Shown here piece after piece: positions 45,836-55,056 of a stretch of DNA of 64,000 nt. The notes beneath the pieces are model-generated. The model did not search any database, had not been told where the DNA came from, and saw nothing but the letters and a program-made list of their open reading frames with translations. This stretch comes from Bradyrhizobium sp. 139 (GTDB lineage Bacteria > Pseudomonadota > Alphaproteobacteria > Rhizobiales > Xanthobacteraceae): NCBI RefSeq assembly GCF_023074175.1, contig NZ_JADPKS010000045.1, positions 62,001 through 126,000 of the forward strand, read 5' to 3'. The position numbers and the translations under genes were made by a program. The stretch's first letter is position 1; each line of letters starts with the position of its first letter.

Positions 45836-45945
45836 CAAAACTGCGAAAACAACCCCATGCACAGTAGACGGGGCCAGCGAAAGCAATAGCTTACGTATTA
45901 TCCGAAATCAATTTGACCCGTCGGGCAAAACAGGAGCATAATGGC
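45836..45945. repeat. Dispersed intergenic element, copy 2
   Basis: Shares with 18963-19078 the blocks GCGAAAACAACCCCATGCAC, a middle containing CTTACG and CCGAAA, and GTCGGGCAAAACAGG followed by GCAT. Same orientation relative to the window. It lies just after feoB, before a minus-strand gene, so it may be a transcript-end element or a mobile relic. Confidence 0.8.
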
Positions 45946-46047
45946 ATCCTCAACCCCAACGGCATCAAGATCGCGACAAGCGCCAAGCGGCTATCTGTCC
46001 TCGAGCGAAAGCACCGGCGTCCACTTCGCTGGAAAACGCCCTCGCAC

Positions 46048-46533
46048 TCAGCCGGTGCGCAGCCGCACAACGGATTGTGGCAACGACGCGACAAACAACA
46101 CCGCACAAACACACAGCAGGACGATGTCCTTGAACAGAAATTCGCCGGTCAAATTCCACGCCATCGGGTCGGGTGAAAGGCTCCATTTGACGACGCCCGG
46201 CGTCGTGAAGAAGAACGACCACGTGATCGCGAAGGTCACCATGCCCATGAATGACCCGAGGGCGGACAAAACCGGACTGAACGCGCCGGCCGCGAGTAAC
46301 GCCGCAATCGTGAATTCAGAAACACCGAGAAAATATGCCTCTCCCCTCAAACCGAACACCGACAGCCAGGAGATGACTGGACTGTTGGTGATGAATTGAG
46401 CGATGCCCTGCGCGGATTGCAGTGTGAACTTCTGCATTCCAAACGACACGAATATGATCACCATGACCCAGCGGAGAATGGCGAGAGAACGATAAGAACC
46501 GCCGCCATTCTCAGCAATGTTGAACCCTATCAT
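46048..46533 (-). CDS. YkgB-like membrane protein (DUF417)
   Basis: 161 residues from ATG 46533 (MIGFNIAENGGGSYRSLA). Four hydrophobic helices. The family words SFGMQKFTLQSAQGIAQFI, SPVISWLSVFGLRGEAYFLG and KDIVLLCVCAVLF fit DUF417/YkgB. Members are inner-membrane proteins of unknown role, related to DoxX-type proteins and sometimes linked to hypochlorite stress (E. coli rclC). GC and codon use are somewhat lower than in neighbouring core genes. It appears monocistronic. Confidence 0.82.
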   Translation of the reverse strand: MIGFNIAENGGGSYRSLAILRWVMVIIFVSFGMQKFTLQSAQGIAQFITNSPVISWLSVFGLRGEAYFLGVSEFTIAALLAAGAFSPVLSALGSFMGMVTFAITWSFFFTTPGVVKWSLSPDPMAWNLTGEFLFKDIVLLCVCAVLFVASLPQSVVRLRTG

Positions 46534-46806
46534 CCGACCATGTCTCCCCGGATTGCACATCCATCAGCGCTACGAAAATTCGTTCGCTGAAGGCTGTACG
46601 AAGAGAAGCTTCCGTCGTTACCCGCATCCGCAGGTTCCACAGATCACACGTCCGTGCAATGCGCGTGTCCGCGCCGCGGTCAAGCGGCTATGGTCCGGGT
46701 GGCCGCTCAAGCTACGAACGGCGCGGATGCCGGAATGCCGAAGGCGTAGACGGCTGGGCCGCGAACCGGCCCGGCCAATCAGTCGCAAGATCGACGTTCT
46801 GGAGCT

Positions 46807-47181
46807 TCAAAACTCCTGGAGCGCGGCGATCAGCCGTTCGGGTTGGAACGGCTTTTCGAGAAGCACGCTGTTGGGCACGCGTTGCGACTTCCATGATTCC
46901 AGATCGGCGCCGGCCATCATGTACACGACCGGAAGGTCCGGATGTTTCTCTCTCATCCTGCGGGCAAGTTCCCAGCCATTCAGCTTGCCGCCAAGATAGA
47001 CGCCGGTCACAAGCGCCTTGTGATGCTTTCCTCGGGCGACGAAGATGGTGATCGCCTCCTCCCCCGACGAGAGGATATCGGATGCAAACCCGGCTTCGGC
47101 GAGCGCGCTCTCAAGTACGCCCTGGAGCGGATATTCGTCCTCCACGATCAAGATCGAAGGCAGTTCCAACATCATTTGCAT
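46807..47181 (-). CDS. Response regulator receiver protein lacking the phospho-acceptor Asp
   Basis: 124 residues, a single receiver domain. The acidic pair is present in ILIVEDEYPLQG, and the conserved Lys in LLEKPFQPERL. The phosphorylation Asp expected in the strand ALVTD is Gly here (ALVTGVYLGGKLNGWELA; codon GGC instead of GAC). The usual Ser/Thr after strand 4 is also absent (VVYMMAGAD). Such a pseudo-receiver cannot be phosphorylated at the normal site and may act as a fixed-state binding domain or be decaying. No kinase is adjacent. ATG 47172 and 47175 are alternative starts. Confidence 0.85.
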   Translation of the reverse strand: MQMMLELPSILIVEDEYPLQGVLESALAEAGFASDILSSGEEAITIFVARGKHHKALVTGVYLGGKLNGWELARRMREKHPDLPVVYMMAGADLESWKSQRVPNSVLLEKPFQPERLIAALQEF

Positions 47182-47362
47182 TGAGCTTAGGCTGTGGCTT
47201 GGGTTTGGGCTCGGGGCCGGCCAGCATCCGTCGCGGCACGTAAGGTTCCGACCGGCGCGAAGTACACGACACGAATGTGCACCTTTCTTGGCGATGCTTC
47301 GCTTGGAGATGCTTCGCAGTTCCGCAGTTCCCGCCGCGAACCCCGAAATGGCGACAGATCAA

Positions 47363-47396
47363 GCAAAAAGGCCCCGCTTCGGCGGGGCCTTTTTGC
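47363..47396. terminator. Strong bidirectional terminator
   Basis: GCAAAAAGGCCCCGC (47363-47377) and its exact complement (47382-47396) enclose a TTCG tetraloop: a 15-bp perfect stem with A-run and T-run built in. On the minus strand it ends the DUF2336 / 77-residue-protein transcript and isolates the receiver gene. Confidence 0.93.
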
Positions 47397-47463
47397 TTCC
47401 GAGTTCCGTATAGGGCAATTCTGAACTTTTGACGGCGAAGTGCGCAGCTCGCGGCAGCTCGTC

Positions 47464-47697
47464 TTACCGGAAATACCCCAGCACCAGATCGATATCCGAA
47501 CTGCCGGCGCTCGTGCCGTTCAGTTCGGCGTCGATGACGCGGCGGCAGGCTTCGATCGCGGCGTGGTCGCCGAGGTCGTTGGCGGCTTCCAGCACGAGCC
47601 AGGCGGCGTCGACCGAGGCCTTGTCCGGAGCCGATCCGCTCGTCTCGGCGGTGAGGCTTTTGGTCTTGCGAACGGCGGTGCCGAATTGAGGCAACAT
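47464..47697 (-). CDS. Conserved hypothetical protein, 77 residues
   Basis: From ATG 47697 (MLPQFGTAVRKTKSLTAETS). Helical and mildly acidic, with ASVDAAWLVLEAANDLGDHA and IEACRRVIDAELNGT; no membrane helix and no motif I recognise. Coding is supported by strong third-position GC and by its place 34 bases after the DUF2336 gene and before a strong terminator, which makes a two-gene operon. Function unknown; it may be a partner of the DUF2336 protein. Confidence 0.7.
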   Translation of the reverse strand: MLPQFGTAVRKTKSLTAETSGSAPDKASVDAAWLVLEAANDLGDHAAIEACRRVIDAELNGTSAGSSDIDLVLGYFR

Positions 47698-47731
47698 TGC
47701 AAATACTCCCTTTCGAATTCCGGGATGATGC

Positions 47732-48850
47732 TCAGTGCACCTGGTGAAGCTCGGGCTGACGGCCCGCGTCGGCACCCGCGGTCTTGCGCGACTGATAGAA
47801 TTTCAAAACGCTGCGCGAGGTCTCGATCTTGAGCCAGCCAAACTCGCGCTCGCTGTCGTGGAGCTCACGCGCCGTGATCAAATGATCCTTGGCGCCGAGG
47901 AACAGCAGCGACATGGTCGTGTCCCACGAGAAATCGAGCGCCTTGCACAGCACCAGGATCATCTCGCGGTTGCGGTCCATCATCGCGCGTTCGATCACGT
48001 CGACCGGCAGCGACGACAACAGCGACAGACCGATCTGCACCTCGTCGAAGCGGTGCTGGCGCGCATAGTTCGAGATCGAGTCCTGGTTCAGATTGCCCTG
48101 CCGGTATTGCGTCGTCACCACGCGCTTGGCGACGAAATAGCTGCGCGAGGACGGGCCGAACTTGGATTGGAGATCGCCGGTGACCTCGGTCACCGAGCTC
48201 TGGATCTGCGACATCATCTCGGGCCGCTCGGTCTCAAGCCGGCGGCGGACGTCTTCCGACGCCTTGGAAATGAGCTGCTGGAAAATGTGCCGCGGCACGT
48301 CCTTGCGCAGGCCGAGCTGCTCGGCGAGGATCGAGTCGCCTTCCGCGCGGCGGACCATGTGCAGCAGGCCCGAGCCCGAGAAGCGCGCGCCCTCGTTCCT
48401 GGCGACGGAGGTCACGACCTCCTGGTTGCCGCGCTTGACCAGCACGTCGGTGACGGCTTCGCCGATCGACTCGCGCTGGGCGATCGCGAGCAGATGCGCC
48501 TGGCCCTTGGTCATGGCGCTCTCGACCAGCATCTTCTCGTCGATACGCGTGGAGTCGCGCAGCACGGGTCCGGCAACCGCGATCTCGTCGTCGAGCGCGA
48601 GCTTTTCGATGACGTTGAGCGGAGCGTGGTCGCAGGCCGACATCAGCTCGGAGAGCTGCGCACGCGCGGCCACCTCGATCTCGTCGGCGAGCCGGCCGAT
48701 GACTTCGCCGAACATGCTGATCTCGTCGTCGCTGTAGCGGCCGGTGATCAGGATGTCGGTCACATGCCACAACGCCTTGGCCCGGCTCTCGTCGGTGCCG
48801 CGCGCGATCGCGTCGTCCAGATCCTGCAGAAGCGATGTCGCCCCGTTCAT
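47732..48850 (-). CDS. DUF2336 domain-containing protein
   Basis: 372 residues, all-helical. The DUF2336 core spans roughly residues 30-330, with HVTDILITGRYSDDEISMFG, DEIEVAARAQLSELMSA, LDDEIAVAGPVL and later EVQIGLSLLSSLPVDVIERA. Repeating helical pairs suggest a HEAT-like scaffold. The family is nearly limited to alphaproteobacteria, cytoplasmic, with unknown function. It heads a two-gene operon. The 223 bases upstream (48851-49073) hold its promoter and no other gene. Confidence 0.88.
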   Translation of the reverse strand: MNGATSLLQDLDDAIARGTDESRAKALWHVTDILITGRYSDDEISMFGEVIGRLADEIEVAARAQLSELMSACDHAPLNVIEKLALDDEIAVAGPVLRDSTRIDEKMLVESAMTKGQAHLLAIAQRESIGEAVTDVLVKRGNQEVVTSVARNEGARFSGSGLLHMVRRAEGDSILAEQLGLRKDVPRHIFQQLISKASEDVRRRLETERPEMMSQIQSSVTEVTGDLQSKFGPSSRSYFVAKRVVTTQYRQGNLNQDSISNYARQHRFDEVQIGLSLLSSLPVDVIERAMMDRNREMILVLCKALDFSWDTTMSLLFLGAKDHLITARELHDSEREFGWLKIETSRSVLKFYQSRKTAGADAGRQPELHQVH

Positions 48851-49073
48851 CTCGATACCCCAGTTCTTCCCAGTTCTTGGTGAGCCATCGCGCCTGTGCT
48901 GGCGCGATGCCGAATTCCTCTGGGACCGAAACTAGGGAACAAACGCGAGAATCTGGTAAAGTCGGCAGTTCAGTTTTGCTGACGAAAATTCGTTAAAATG
49001 CGGGGGAATGTGTTTACCGGTGGGGAAGGCTTGCGTTTAACGCAGGCGATTAGAGCGCCAAAGCCTCCCCGTC

Positions 49074-49159
49074 GTCATGGCCGGGCTTGTCCCGGCCATC
49101 CACGATCCTACTCGCAGCACCAAGAACGTGGATGCCCGGGACGAGCCCGGGCATGACGG
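49074..49159. repeat. Long intergenic palindrome, copy A
   Basis: GTCATGGCCGGGCTTGTCCC...GGCCATCCACG at one end and CGTGGATGCCCGGGACGAGC...CGGGCATGACGG at the other, around a spacer with ACCAAGAACG. The reverse complement of 61284-61370 matches it nearly base for base at both ends, so the two copies are inverted relative to each other. Confidence 0.85.
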
Positions 49160-49168
49160 GCTCTGCCC

Positions 49169-52100
49169 TCACGGATTCGACGGCGTCAGCACCAGCGGCG
49201 GCTTCGGCCTGGGCTTGGCGGGCGGCGGGCCGGGGGCCGGCCTCACCTCGATCGGCGGCGGCAGCGGCGCGATCTGCTGGCTCGCAAGCGGCGGGCTCGG
49301 CGCGGCGGGGGCCGCCTGCGGCGCTTTCGGCGTCGGCGCGGCCTTGGGCTCGGCCCTGCCCCTTGGCGGGGCGCGGCGTGGATCGCGGCCGGGCATCGGC
49401 ACATCCAGCAGCGACGGCTCCGGCGCCGGATCGGGCGAGACCAGCGTCGGCAGCGCGGCGGTCGCCGGCGGCGGCTCGCCGCGCTCGATCGCATCCAGCC
49501 GGCGCGTCTCGCGATCGATCGTGCGCACCGCGAGCCATGACGAGAGCGGCGCGACATCGACGGTACGGTTGAGCTTGTCGGGAGGACCTGCCGCGAACAA
49601 CTGGATCTCCGGCGGCGCGCCCGAGAGCCCGGTCATGATCGGCGTCAGGCTGGCGCGGATGTCGGCCTGGTCGGCGGGAATGTCGTAGCCGCCGGAGACG
49701 ATGGCCCGCGCGTTCTTTGCTTCCAGCGGTGTTGCGCCGACGCGCAGGCGCCCGTCGCGGATCGTGAACGGGATCTGCGCCGAGGCGACCGCGATCGGCC
49801 CGGCCAACAGCGCGGGTTCGACGAGCTGCCGCAGCCTGACGTCGTCACTGACCTGGCCGCCATCGCTGGCGCGGATGGCGATCTCGAAGGCGCGAGGATT
49901 GAGGCCTGAGATTTCAGCGGAGTCCAGCGTCACCGTGCCGTTGCCCGCGAGCGCGCCGATCAATGCTGTGACACTGCGGCCCTGGCTGGTCAGCGCCATC
50001 TGCACCGAGGCGCGTCCCTTGGGCAATGCGAGAGCGCGGTAGCGCAGCGTCGCCGCATCGACATTGCTGAGCTCGATACGCGCGTTCAGCGCAACGCCAT
50101 TGGCCCCATTGCGCGCATCGAAGCTCGCCGACATCTCGCCGCCGCCGACCTTACCCTTGACCGCGTCGAACGCGAGCGACTGGCCGTCGCTCCGGATCGT
50201 GCCGCCGACGGGGCGCAGCTCGATGCCGTCAGGCAAGCTGCCGCGCAATGCCTGGAAGGCGATGCGGCCGCGCCAGCCCCCGAGAAGCCCCGCGCTCAGC
50301 GGCTCGCCGGCATCATGTCCGGCGGCGCCGATCGCGATTGCAAGCGCGGGGGCGAGATCGAGCGAGTCGAGGCCGACTTCGCCATCGACGCTCTTCTCCT
50401 GATCGAGCGTCACCGACAGATGACCGCGCAAATGCGAGCCGGCTGCGCTGCCTTCGAGATCGTCGAAGGTCAGGCGGTTGCCGGACAGGCCGACGCGCGA
50501 GGACAGGTTGACGCTCTGCACCGACTTGTCGGCCGCGCTGGTCCCGAACAGCGGCGCCAGATTGGCATTGCGCACGCGCAGGTTCACGCTGGCTTTGGGC
50601 TCAGCCGCAGACAATTCGACGCTGCCTTGGGCGTCCGCGTCCAGCCCGCCGCTCAGCTTTGCGTTCAATTGCAACTGATGACGCCAGGCGCCGCTTAACC
50701 GGCCTTCGAACTGCGAAGCGCCCTCGCCTGCGGCCACGACGCGATCGAGGCCCAGCAGCGCCAGCAATGCGCCAGCCTGCGGTGTCGAGACTTTCGAATC
50801 CAGCGTGAAGTCGCTGTTGCGCAAGCGATCGATGTCGATGCCGTTGACTGCCGCCACCGGCGTCTGCCCGGCCAGCGTCGCGGTGGCCTTGAGCTGCGGC
50901 GCATCGAGATCGAGCACGGCGCGCGCGTCGCTGCGATCGGCGTGTTCGGCGTTCTTGTCGAGGCTGAGGTCGAGCTTCAGGCGCGTCGCGCCGGGTAATG
51001 ACGCGATGGCGTCGAACCGTGCACGCACCGAAGGCGCAATCGGCTCAAGCAGCGCGGTGAGCTCACGCAGCGAATTGGCCGAGGATTTCAGGGCGAGCCT
51101 GCCGGTGGCCTTGGCGCGGTCGAAGCTGCCGCTCGCTTCCGTGGTCACGCCGCTCGCCTGACCGAAGCGCAACTGCTCCAGCGACAGCGCCGCCGGGCCG
51201 TAGCCGAGTTTTGCCGTGAATGGCCGTAGCTCCTGTCCGGCCGAAATCGCCCGGCCGACATCGAGCGCAAGCTTCGCTTCCTCCGGCCATTCCCCTTGCG
51301 GTCCCGCGAGCGCGCGCACGAAACTTGCGGCGGCATCGAGGTCGAGACGGTCGGCCTTGAGCTCGGCGTCGATCCGCGAGCCCTTGCTCGCGCCGGTCTG
51401 GGCGAAGGCGATGCGGCCCGCCACCGCGCCGCCCTCGATCTCGGCCTTCAGCCTGTCGATGGCGAGATGGTTGGCGGCGATGGTCACGTCGCCGGCAAGG
51501 CGCAGCGGCCGCGTGCTGCGGCGGTTGACCTCGCTGCGGCCCTGGAGCCAAGCCACCAGCGTATCGGGGTCGGAGGATTCGACGCTGAGACGGCCGCTGA
51601 AGCTGTCGGCGCCGGGCGTCGCGCCGTTGAGCGAGAGCTGCGTCATGCCGGGTGCGCGCAGCTCGAGCCGCTGGAAGGTCCAGGACTTTCCGTCGGTCTG
51701 GAGCTCCGCCGTGATGTTCTGGAGTGGACGGCCGCCCAGCATGATCTGGTCGGAGTTGAACTCGATCTGCGCCGGGATCGGTGCCTGCGGGATCGCCGCA
51801 AGGCCCGCGCGCAGCGCCGGCAGGACACGCTGCGGTTCGGCACCGTCCTTGCCCGTCAGCTTGTCGGCATCGAGCTGGCGCGCCGACAGCACCGCACGCA
51901 GCAGCGGCGAAGTGCCGAATCTGACATCGCCGACACCGCCAAACTTGAGCGCATTGTCCTCGGCGCCAAAACTCGCGTCGATCTGATCGAATTTGGCGCC
52001 GGCCGGATCGGCCTTGAGCTTTGTCGTGAGCTTCCAGGGTGTCGGCCCCGCCTCGCCCGGCTTCTTGGCGGCGGGCACGGCGAGCGTCAGCGCGCCGTCG

Positions 52101-52798
52101 AATTTCGGCAGGCGGTTGTCGAAGGCGAGCACGCCTTCGAGGTCGGCGAGGATGGCGCGCTCGCCGGGATCGACGTTGAGATGGAGCCGGGTGGCGCTGC
52201 CGTCGGCGCTCGGGCCGGAGGAGATGCGGAACGGATAGCGCGTCCCGGCGGCGGTGAAACTGCCGTCGCCGCGGACCGCGCCGGCCAGCGAGCGCACGTC
52301 GCCGGAAAAGGCGATGTCGTTCAATTCCAGCGTCGAGCGGCTGGCGGCATCATGCAGGGCGATGCGGCCGGTGAGGTTCAGCCGCTCGATCGCGAGCGAG
52401 GCCAGATTGAAGGTGCCGCTCGCGATGGACGGCAGATCGACCCGTCCTCTGGCATCCAGGCCGATATCCACCGCCATGCCGTTGACGGTCAGCTCGGTGG
52501 CGCGCCATTCGCCGCGCATCAGCGAACTCAGGCTGAACTCGACGTCGAGCTTGTCGGCGCGCAGCCGGCCGAGATCGTTGTTGCCGCCAAAGGTGAGCGA
52601 GCGCAGCCGCAGCGTCGGCGCCGGCAGCAGCCGCGCATCCAGCTCGCCCGCCACCCGCACCGGAACGCCGATGATCCGGCTCGCCTCCGCCTCGAACTGG
52701 GGCCTGAACTGGTTCCAGTCGATGAAGTAAGGCCCGATCAGCGCCGCCAGAAGCGCAATGATGAAGGCAATCGCCAATCCGAGCAGCGTCGTCTGCAC
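49169..52798 (-). CDS. AsmA family protein
   Basis: 1209 residues from GTG 52798, chosen because GAGGGGAG lies 4 bases upstream; a TTG six codons earlier is also open. One N-terminal membrane helix (about 5-25, GLAIAFIIALLAALIGPYFI) is followed by the AsmA start DWNQFRPQFEAEASRIIGVPV. A very long beta-rich periplasmic region follows, with the C-terminal AsmA_2-type block GNGTVTLDSAEISGLNPRAFE (about 910). The last 100 residues are Pro/Ala/Arg-rich. AsmA/TAM-like proteins bridge the periplasm and are implicated in phospholipid transport to the outer membrane. Confidence 0.9.
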   Translation of the reverse strand: MQTTLLGLAIAFIIALLAALIGPYFIDWNQFRPQFEAEASRIIGVPVRVAGELDARLLPAPTLRLRSLTFGGNNDLGRLRADKLDVEFSLSSLMRGEWRATELTVNGMAVDIGLDARGRVDLPSIASGTFNLASLAIERLNLTGRIALHDAASRSTLELNDIAFSGDVRSLAGAVRGDGSFTAAGTRYPFRISSGPSADGSATRLHLNVDPGERAILADLEGVLAFDNRLPKFDGALTLAVPAAKKPGEAGPTPWKLTTKLKADPAGAKFDQIDASFGAEDNALKFGGVGDVRFGTSPLLRAVLSARQLDADKLTGKDGAEPQRVLPALRAGLAAIPQAPIPAQIEFNSDQIMLGGRPLQNITAELQTDGKSWTFQRLELRAPGMTQLSLNGATPGADSFSGRLSVESSDPDTLVAWLQGRSEVNRRSTRPLRLAGDVTIAANHLAIDRLKAEIEGGAVAGRIAFAQTGASKGSRIDAELKADRLDLDAAASFVRALAGPQGEWPEEAKLALDVGRAISAGQELRPFTAKLGYGPAALSLEQLRFGQASGVTTEASGSFDRAKATGRLALKSSANSLRELTALLEPIAPSVRARFDAIASLPGATRLKLDLSLDKNAEHADRSDARAVLDLDAPQLKATATLAGQTPVAAVNGIDIDRLRNSDFTLDSKVSTPQAGALLALLGLDRVVAAGEGASQFEGRLSGAWRHQLQLNAKLSGGLDADAQGSVELSAAEPKASVNLRVRNANLAPLFGTSAADKSVQSVNLSSRVGLSGNRLTFDDLEGSAAGSHLRGHLSVTLDQEKSVDGEVGLDSLDLAPALAIAIGAAGHDAGEPLSAGLLGGWRGRIAFQALRGSLPDGIELRPVGGTIRSDGQSLAFDAVKGKVGGGEMSASFDARNGANGVALNARIELSNVDAATLRYRALALPKGRASVQMALTSQGRSVTALIGALAGNGTVTLDSAEISGLNPRAFEIAIRASDGGQVSDDVRLRQLVEPALLAGPIAVASAQIPFTIRDGRLRVGATPLEAKNARAIVSGGYDIPADQADIRASLTPIMTGLSGAPPEIQLFAAGPPDKLNRTVDVAPLSSWLAVRTIDRETRRLDAIERGEPPPATAALPTLVSPDPAPEPSLLDVPMPGRDPRRAPPRGRAEPKAAPTPKAPQAAPAAPSPPLASQQIAPLPPPIEVRPAPGPPPAKPRPKPPLVLTPSNP

Positions 52799-52954
52799 GG
52801 GTCTCCCCTCGGCCAAACCGGCACCCGGGCCAAACCTTGACCCTGCAAACCTTGGCCTTGAGGCTTCAGGCGCGCCGGAACAGCCTCTTATATAGGGGCA
52901 AGTGTGGCGAAGTCACAGCGACTGTTGCGCGCGGAGGTTAACGCCCCCCTCGCC

Positions 52955-54187
52955 TCACCAACTCGCCGGCAGATGCTTGAGGCCGCGCAGCACGAAGGTC
53001 GGCCGCCATTCCGGGTTCTCGAGGTTGTCGATGCGCAGATCCGGCAGCCGCCGCAACAGCGTCGCGATGGCGATTTCGGCCTCAATGCGCGCCAATTGGG
53101 CCCCCAGGCAGAAATGGATGCCGCCGCCGAACGACAGCGGCTTGACGTTCGGCCGGGTGACGTCGAGCCGGTCAGAGCGATCAGGGTAGACCGCCGGATC
53201 GCGGTTGGCCGAGCCGAGCAGGCAGAGGACGGTCTCGCCCTTGGGGATGCTCTTGCCACCGAGATCCTCGATGTCCTCGAGCGCCACGCGTCCGGTCATC
53301 TGCACCGAGGAATCGTAGCGCAAAAATTCCTCGATCGCGCCCACCATCAACTCGGGCCGCGTCTTCAAGAGCGCGAGCTGATCCGGATTGCGATGCAGCG
53401 CCAACAGGCCGTTGCCGATCAGATTGACCGTGGTCTCGTGGCCGGCGCCGAACAGCAGGATGATGTTGGCGGTCAGCTCCTCATTGGTGAGCTTGTTGCC
53501 GTCTTCCTCGGCCTGCACCAGCTGGGTGATGAGATCGTCGGCTGGATTGCGGCGGCGCAATTCGAACAGCTGCTGGAAATACATCTGCGCCATCATGTTG
53601 CCGGCGTTGCCCTTGGCGATCTCCTCCGGCGAGAGCGGCACGGGGTCGAGCAGCCGCCCGCCGTCGCGTGAGCTGTTGTAGAAGACCTCGCGATGATCCT
53701 CGGGGATGCCGAGCATGTCGCAGATGACGGTGACAGGCAGGCGGAAGGCAAAATCCTCGATCAGGTCCATGTGGCCGCGGTCGATCACGGCATCGATGGT
53801 CTGATCGACGATCTCCTGGATGCGCGGCCGCATGTCCTCGACCCGGCGCGCGGTGAAGGCTTTTACGACGAGGCCGCGCAGGCGGGTGTGGTCCGGCGGA
53901 TCGGACTGCAACATCCAGTGGCTCATGCTGCGGAACACCGGCTCGTCCATGATGGCAGGGCTATAGCGGCGCTTGGAGCGCTCGACAAAATCCTTGCCGA
54001 AGCGCCTGTCGCGCAGCACGAGACTGACGTCGGCATGGCGGCTGGCGACGAACTGGCCGAACGGCGTCACATGGATCGGATCGATCGTGCGCAGCCGGTC
54101 ATAGTGCGGATAGGGATTTCGGATGAAGTCCGGCGACAGCGGATTGAACAGCGGATCGCCGCCCGCGCCTTGCACTTGCTCGTTCAT
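52955..54187 (-). CDS. Cytochrome P450
   Basis: 410 residues from ATG 54187 (MNEQVQGAGGDPLFNPLSPD); an upstream ATG in frame would run through the shared operator. The I-helix motif is LLFGAGHETTVN (about 245-256), the ExxR is EEFLRY (286-291), and the haem loop is LSFGGGIHFCLGAQLAR with Cys360 as thiolate ligand. It is soluble, of the bacterial class needing a separate ferredoxin and reductase; none is adjacent. The substrate is unknown. Divergent from a TetR gene with a perfect palindrome between, so it is very likely repressed by it. Confidence 0.95.
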   Translation of the reverse strand: MNEQVQGAGGDPLFNPLSPDFIRNPYPHYDRLRTIDPIHVTPFGQFVASRHADVSLVLRDRRFGKDFVERSKRRYSPAIMDEPVFRSMSHWMLQSDPPDHTRLRGLVVKAFTARRVEDMRPRIQEIVDQTIDAVIDRGHMDLIEDFAFRLPVTVICDMLGIPEDHREVFYNSSRDGGRLLDPVPLSPEEIAKGNAGNMMAQMYFQQLFELRRRNPADDLITQLVQAEEDGNKLTNEELTANIILLFGAGHETTVNLIGNGLLALHRNPDQLALLKTRPELMVGAIEEFLRYDSSVQMTGRVALEDIEDLGGKSIPKGETVLCLLGSANRDPAVYPDRSDRLDVTRPNVKPLSFGGGIHFCLGAQLARIEAEIAIATLLRRLPDLRIDNLENPEWRPTFVLRGLKHLPASW

Positions 54188-54281
54188 GGTGACCTCAAAT
54201 CGGTTGCCGCATGACACGCATACGCCGATCGCAGCCCCACTGCCCGGCGTAACCATCCCCAAGATCGTTCGAGTCAATTAT

Positions 54282-54309
54282 CAACTCGATACATTATTGT
54301 ATCGAGTTG
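54282..54309. promoter_or_regulatory. Perfect 12+4+12 palindromic operator between P450 and tetR
   Basis: CAACTCGATACA (54282-54293) is exactly complementary to 54298-54309 across the spacer TTAT. It ends 22 bases before the TetR start. An overlapping shorter repeat (TCGAGT at 54270-54275 with ACTCGA at 54284-54289) adds a further half-site. Such a site between divergent genes is the expected TetR-family operator controlling both. Confidence 0.8.
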
Positions 54310-54331
54310 CATTCTGCCCTAACCTGCGCCG

Positions 54332-54943
54332 ATGTCAAGGGTGAGAACCAGGCCGACCAGGGACGATACGCGCGACAAGCTGTTCGAGGCCGCCGCGCGC
54401 GTGTTCGAGGCGGACGGCATCGGCGGCGCCAGCATCGAGGCGATCGCGGCTGCGGCGGGGTTTACCCGCGGCGCGTTCTATTCGAACTTCAAGAGCAAGG
54501 ACGAATTGATCATCGCCATGCTCGAAGACCATGTCGAGCAGTCGATCCGGCGCAACCTCGACATCCTCGCCCAGCACGACAATCTCGACGATTTCATCGC
54601 CGCGTTGAAGTCGATGGACCGCACCAGGCAGGATCCGCTCGGCCGCTCGCCCCTCCTGCACATGGAGATGATCCTCTTCGTCGCCCGCGCCGAGAAGCGC
54701 CGCCCGGAGCTTGCAAAACGCCTGCGTGCGCGGCGCAAGCTGGTCGCCGACATCGTCGAGGCCACGCTGAAGAGCAACGGCAAGAACGACACCCTGAACC
54801 CGCCATGGATGGCCTCCGTCGTGCTGGCGCTGGAAGACGGCTTTCGCCTGCACCGCCTGATCGATCCGGAGACGACGCCGGCGGACAGTTTTTTGCGCGC
54901 GATCACGGATTTGAGACGCAGGACGGGACTGGCGTCCGAGTGA
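54332..54943 (+). CDS. TetR/AcrR family transcriptional regulator
   Basis: 203 residues. The N-terminal helix-turn-helix is DTRDKLFEAAARVFEADGIG then GASIEAIAAAAGFTRGAFYSNFKSKDELI (about residues 9-58). The ligand-binding half is helical and has no close signature. It is divergent from a cytochrome P450 gene with a strong shared palindrome. It probably represses both until an inducing compound, perhaps the P450 substrate, binds. Confidence 0.93.
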   Translation: MSRVRTRPTRDDTRDKLFEAAARVFEADGIGGASIEAIAAAAGFTRGAFYSNFKSKDELIIAMLEDHVEQSIRRNLDILAQHDNLDDFIAALKSMDRTRQDPLGRSPLLHMEMILFVARAEKRRPELAKRLRARRKLVADIVEATLKSNGKNDTLNPPWMASVVLALEDGFRLHRLIDPETTPADSFLRAITDLRRRTGLASE

Positions 54944-55056
54944 CGGCTTAAGCAGGCAGCTCCGGCATTCGCCTTTCGACCCAATTGCGACAGTAGCTCG
55001 TATGGGCATCCCCGGTGATCTGTTGTACAAGATCGCGTCTAGGTTGGATCGCAGGC

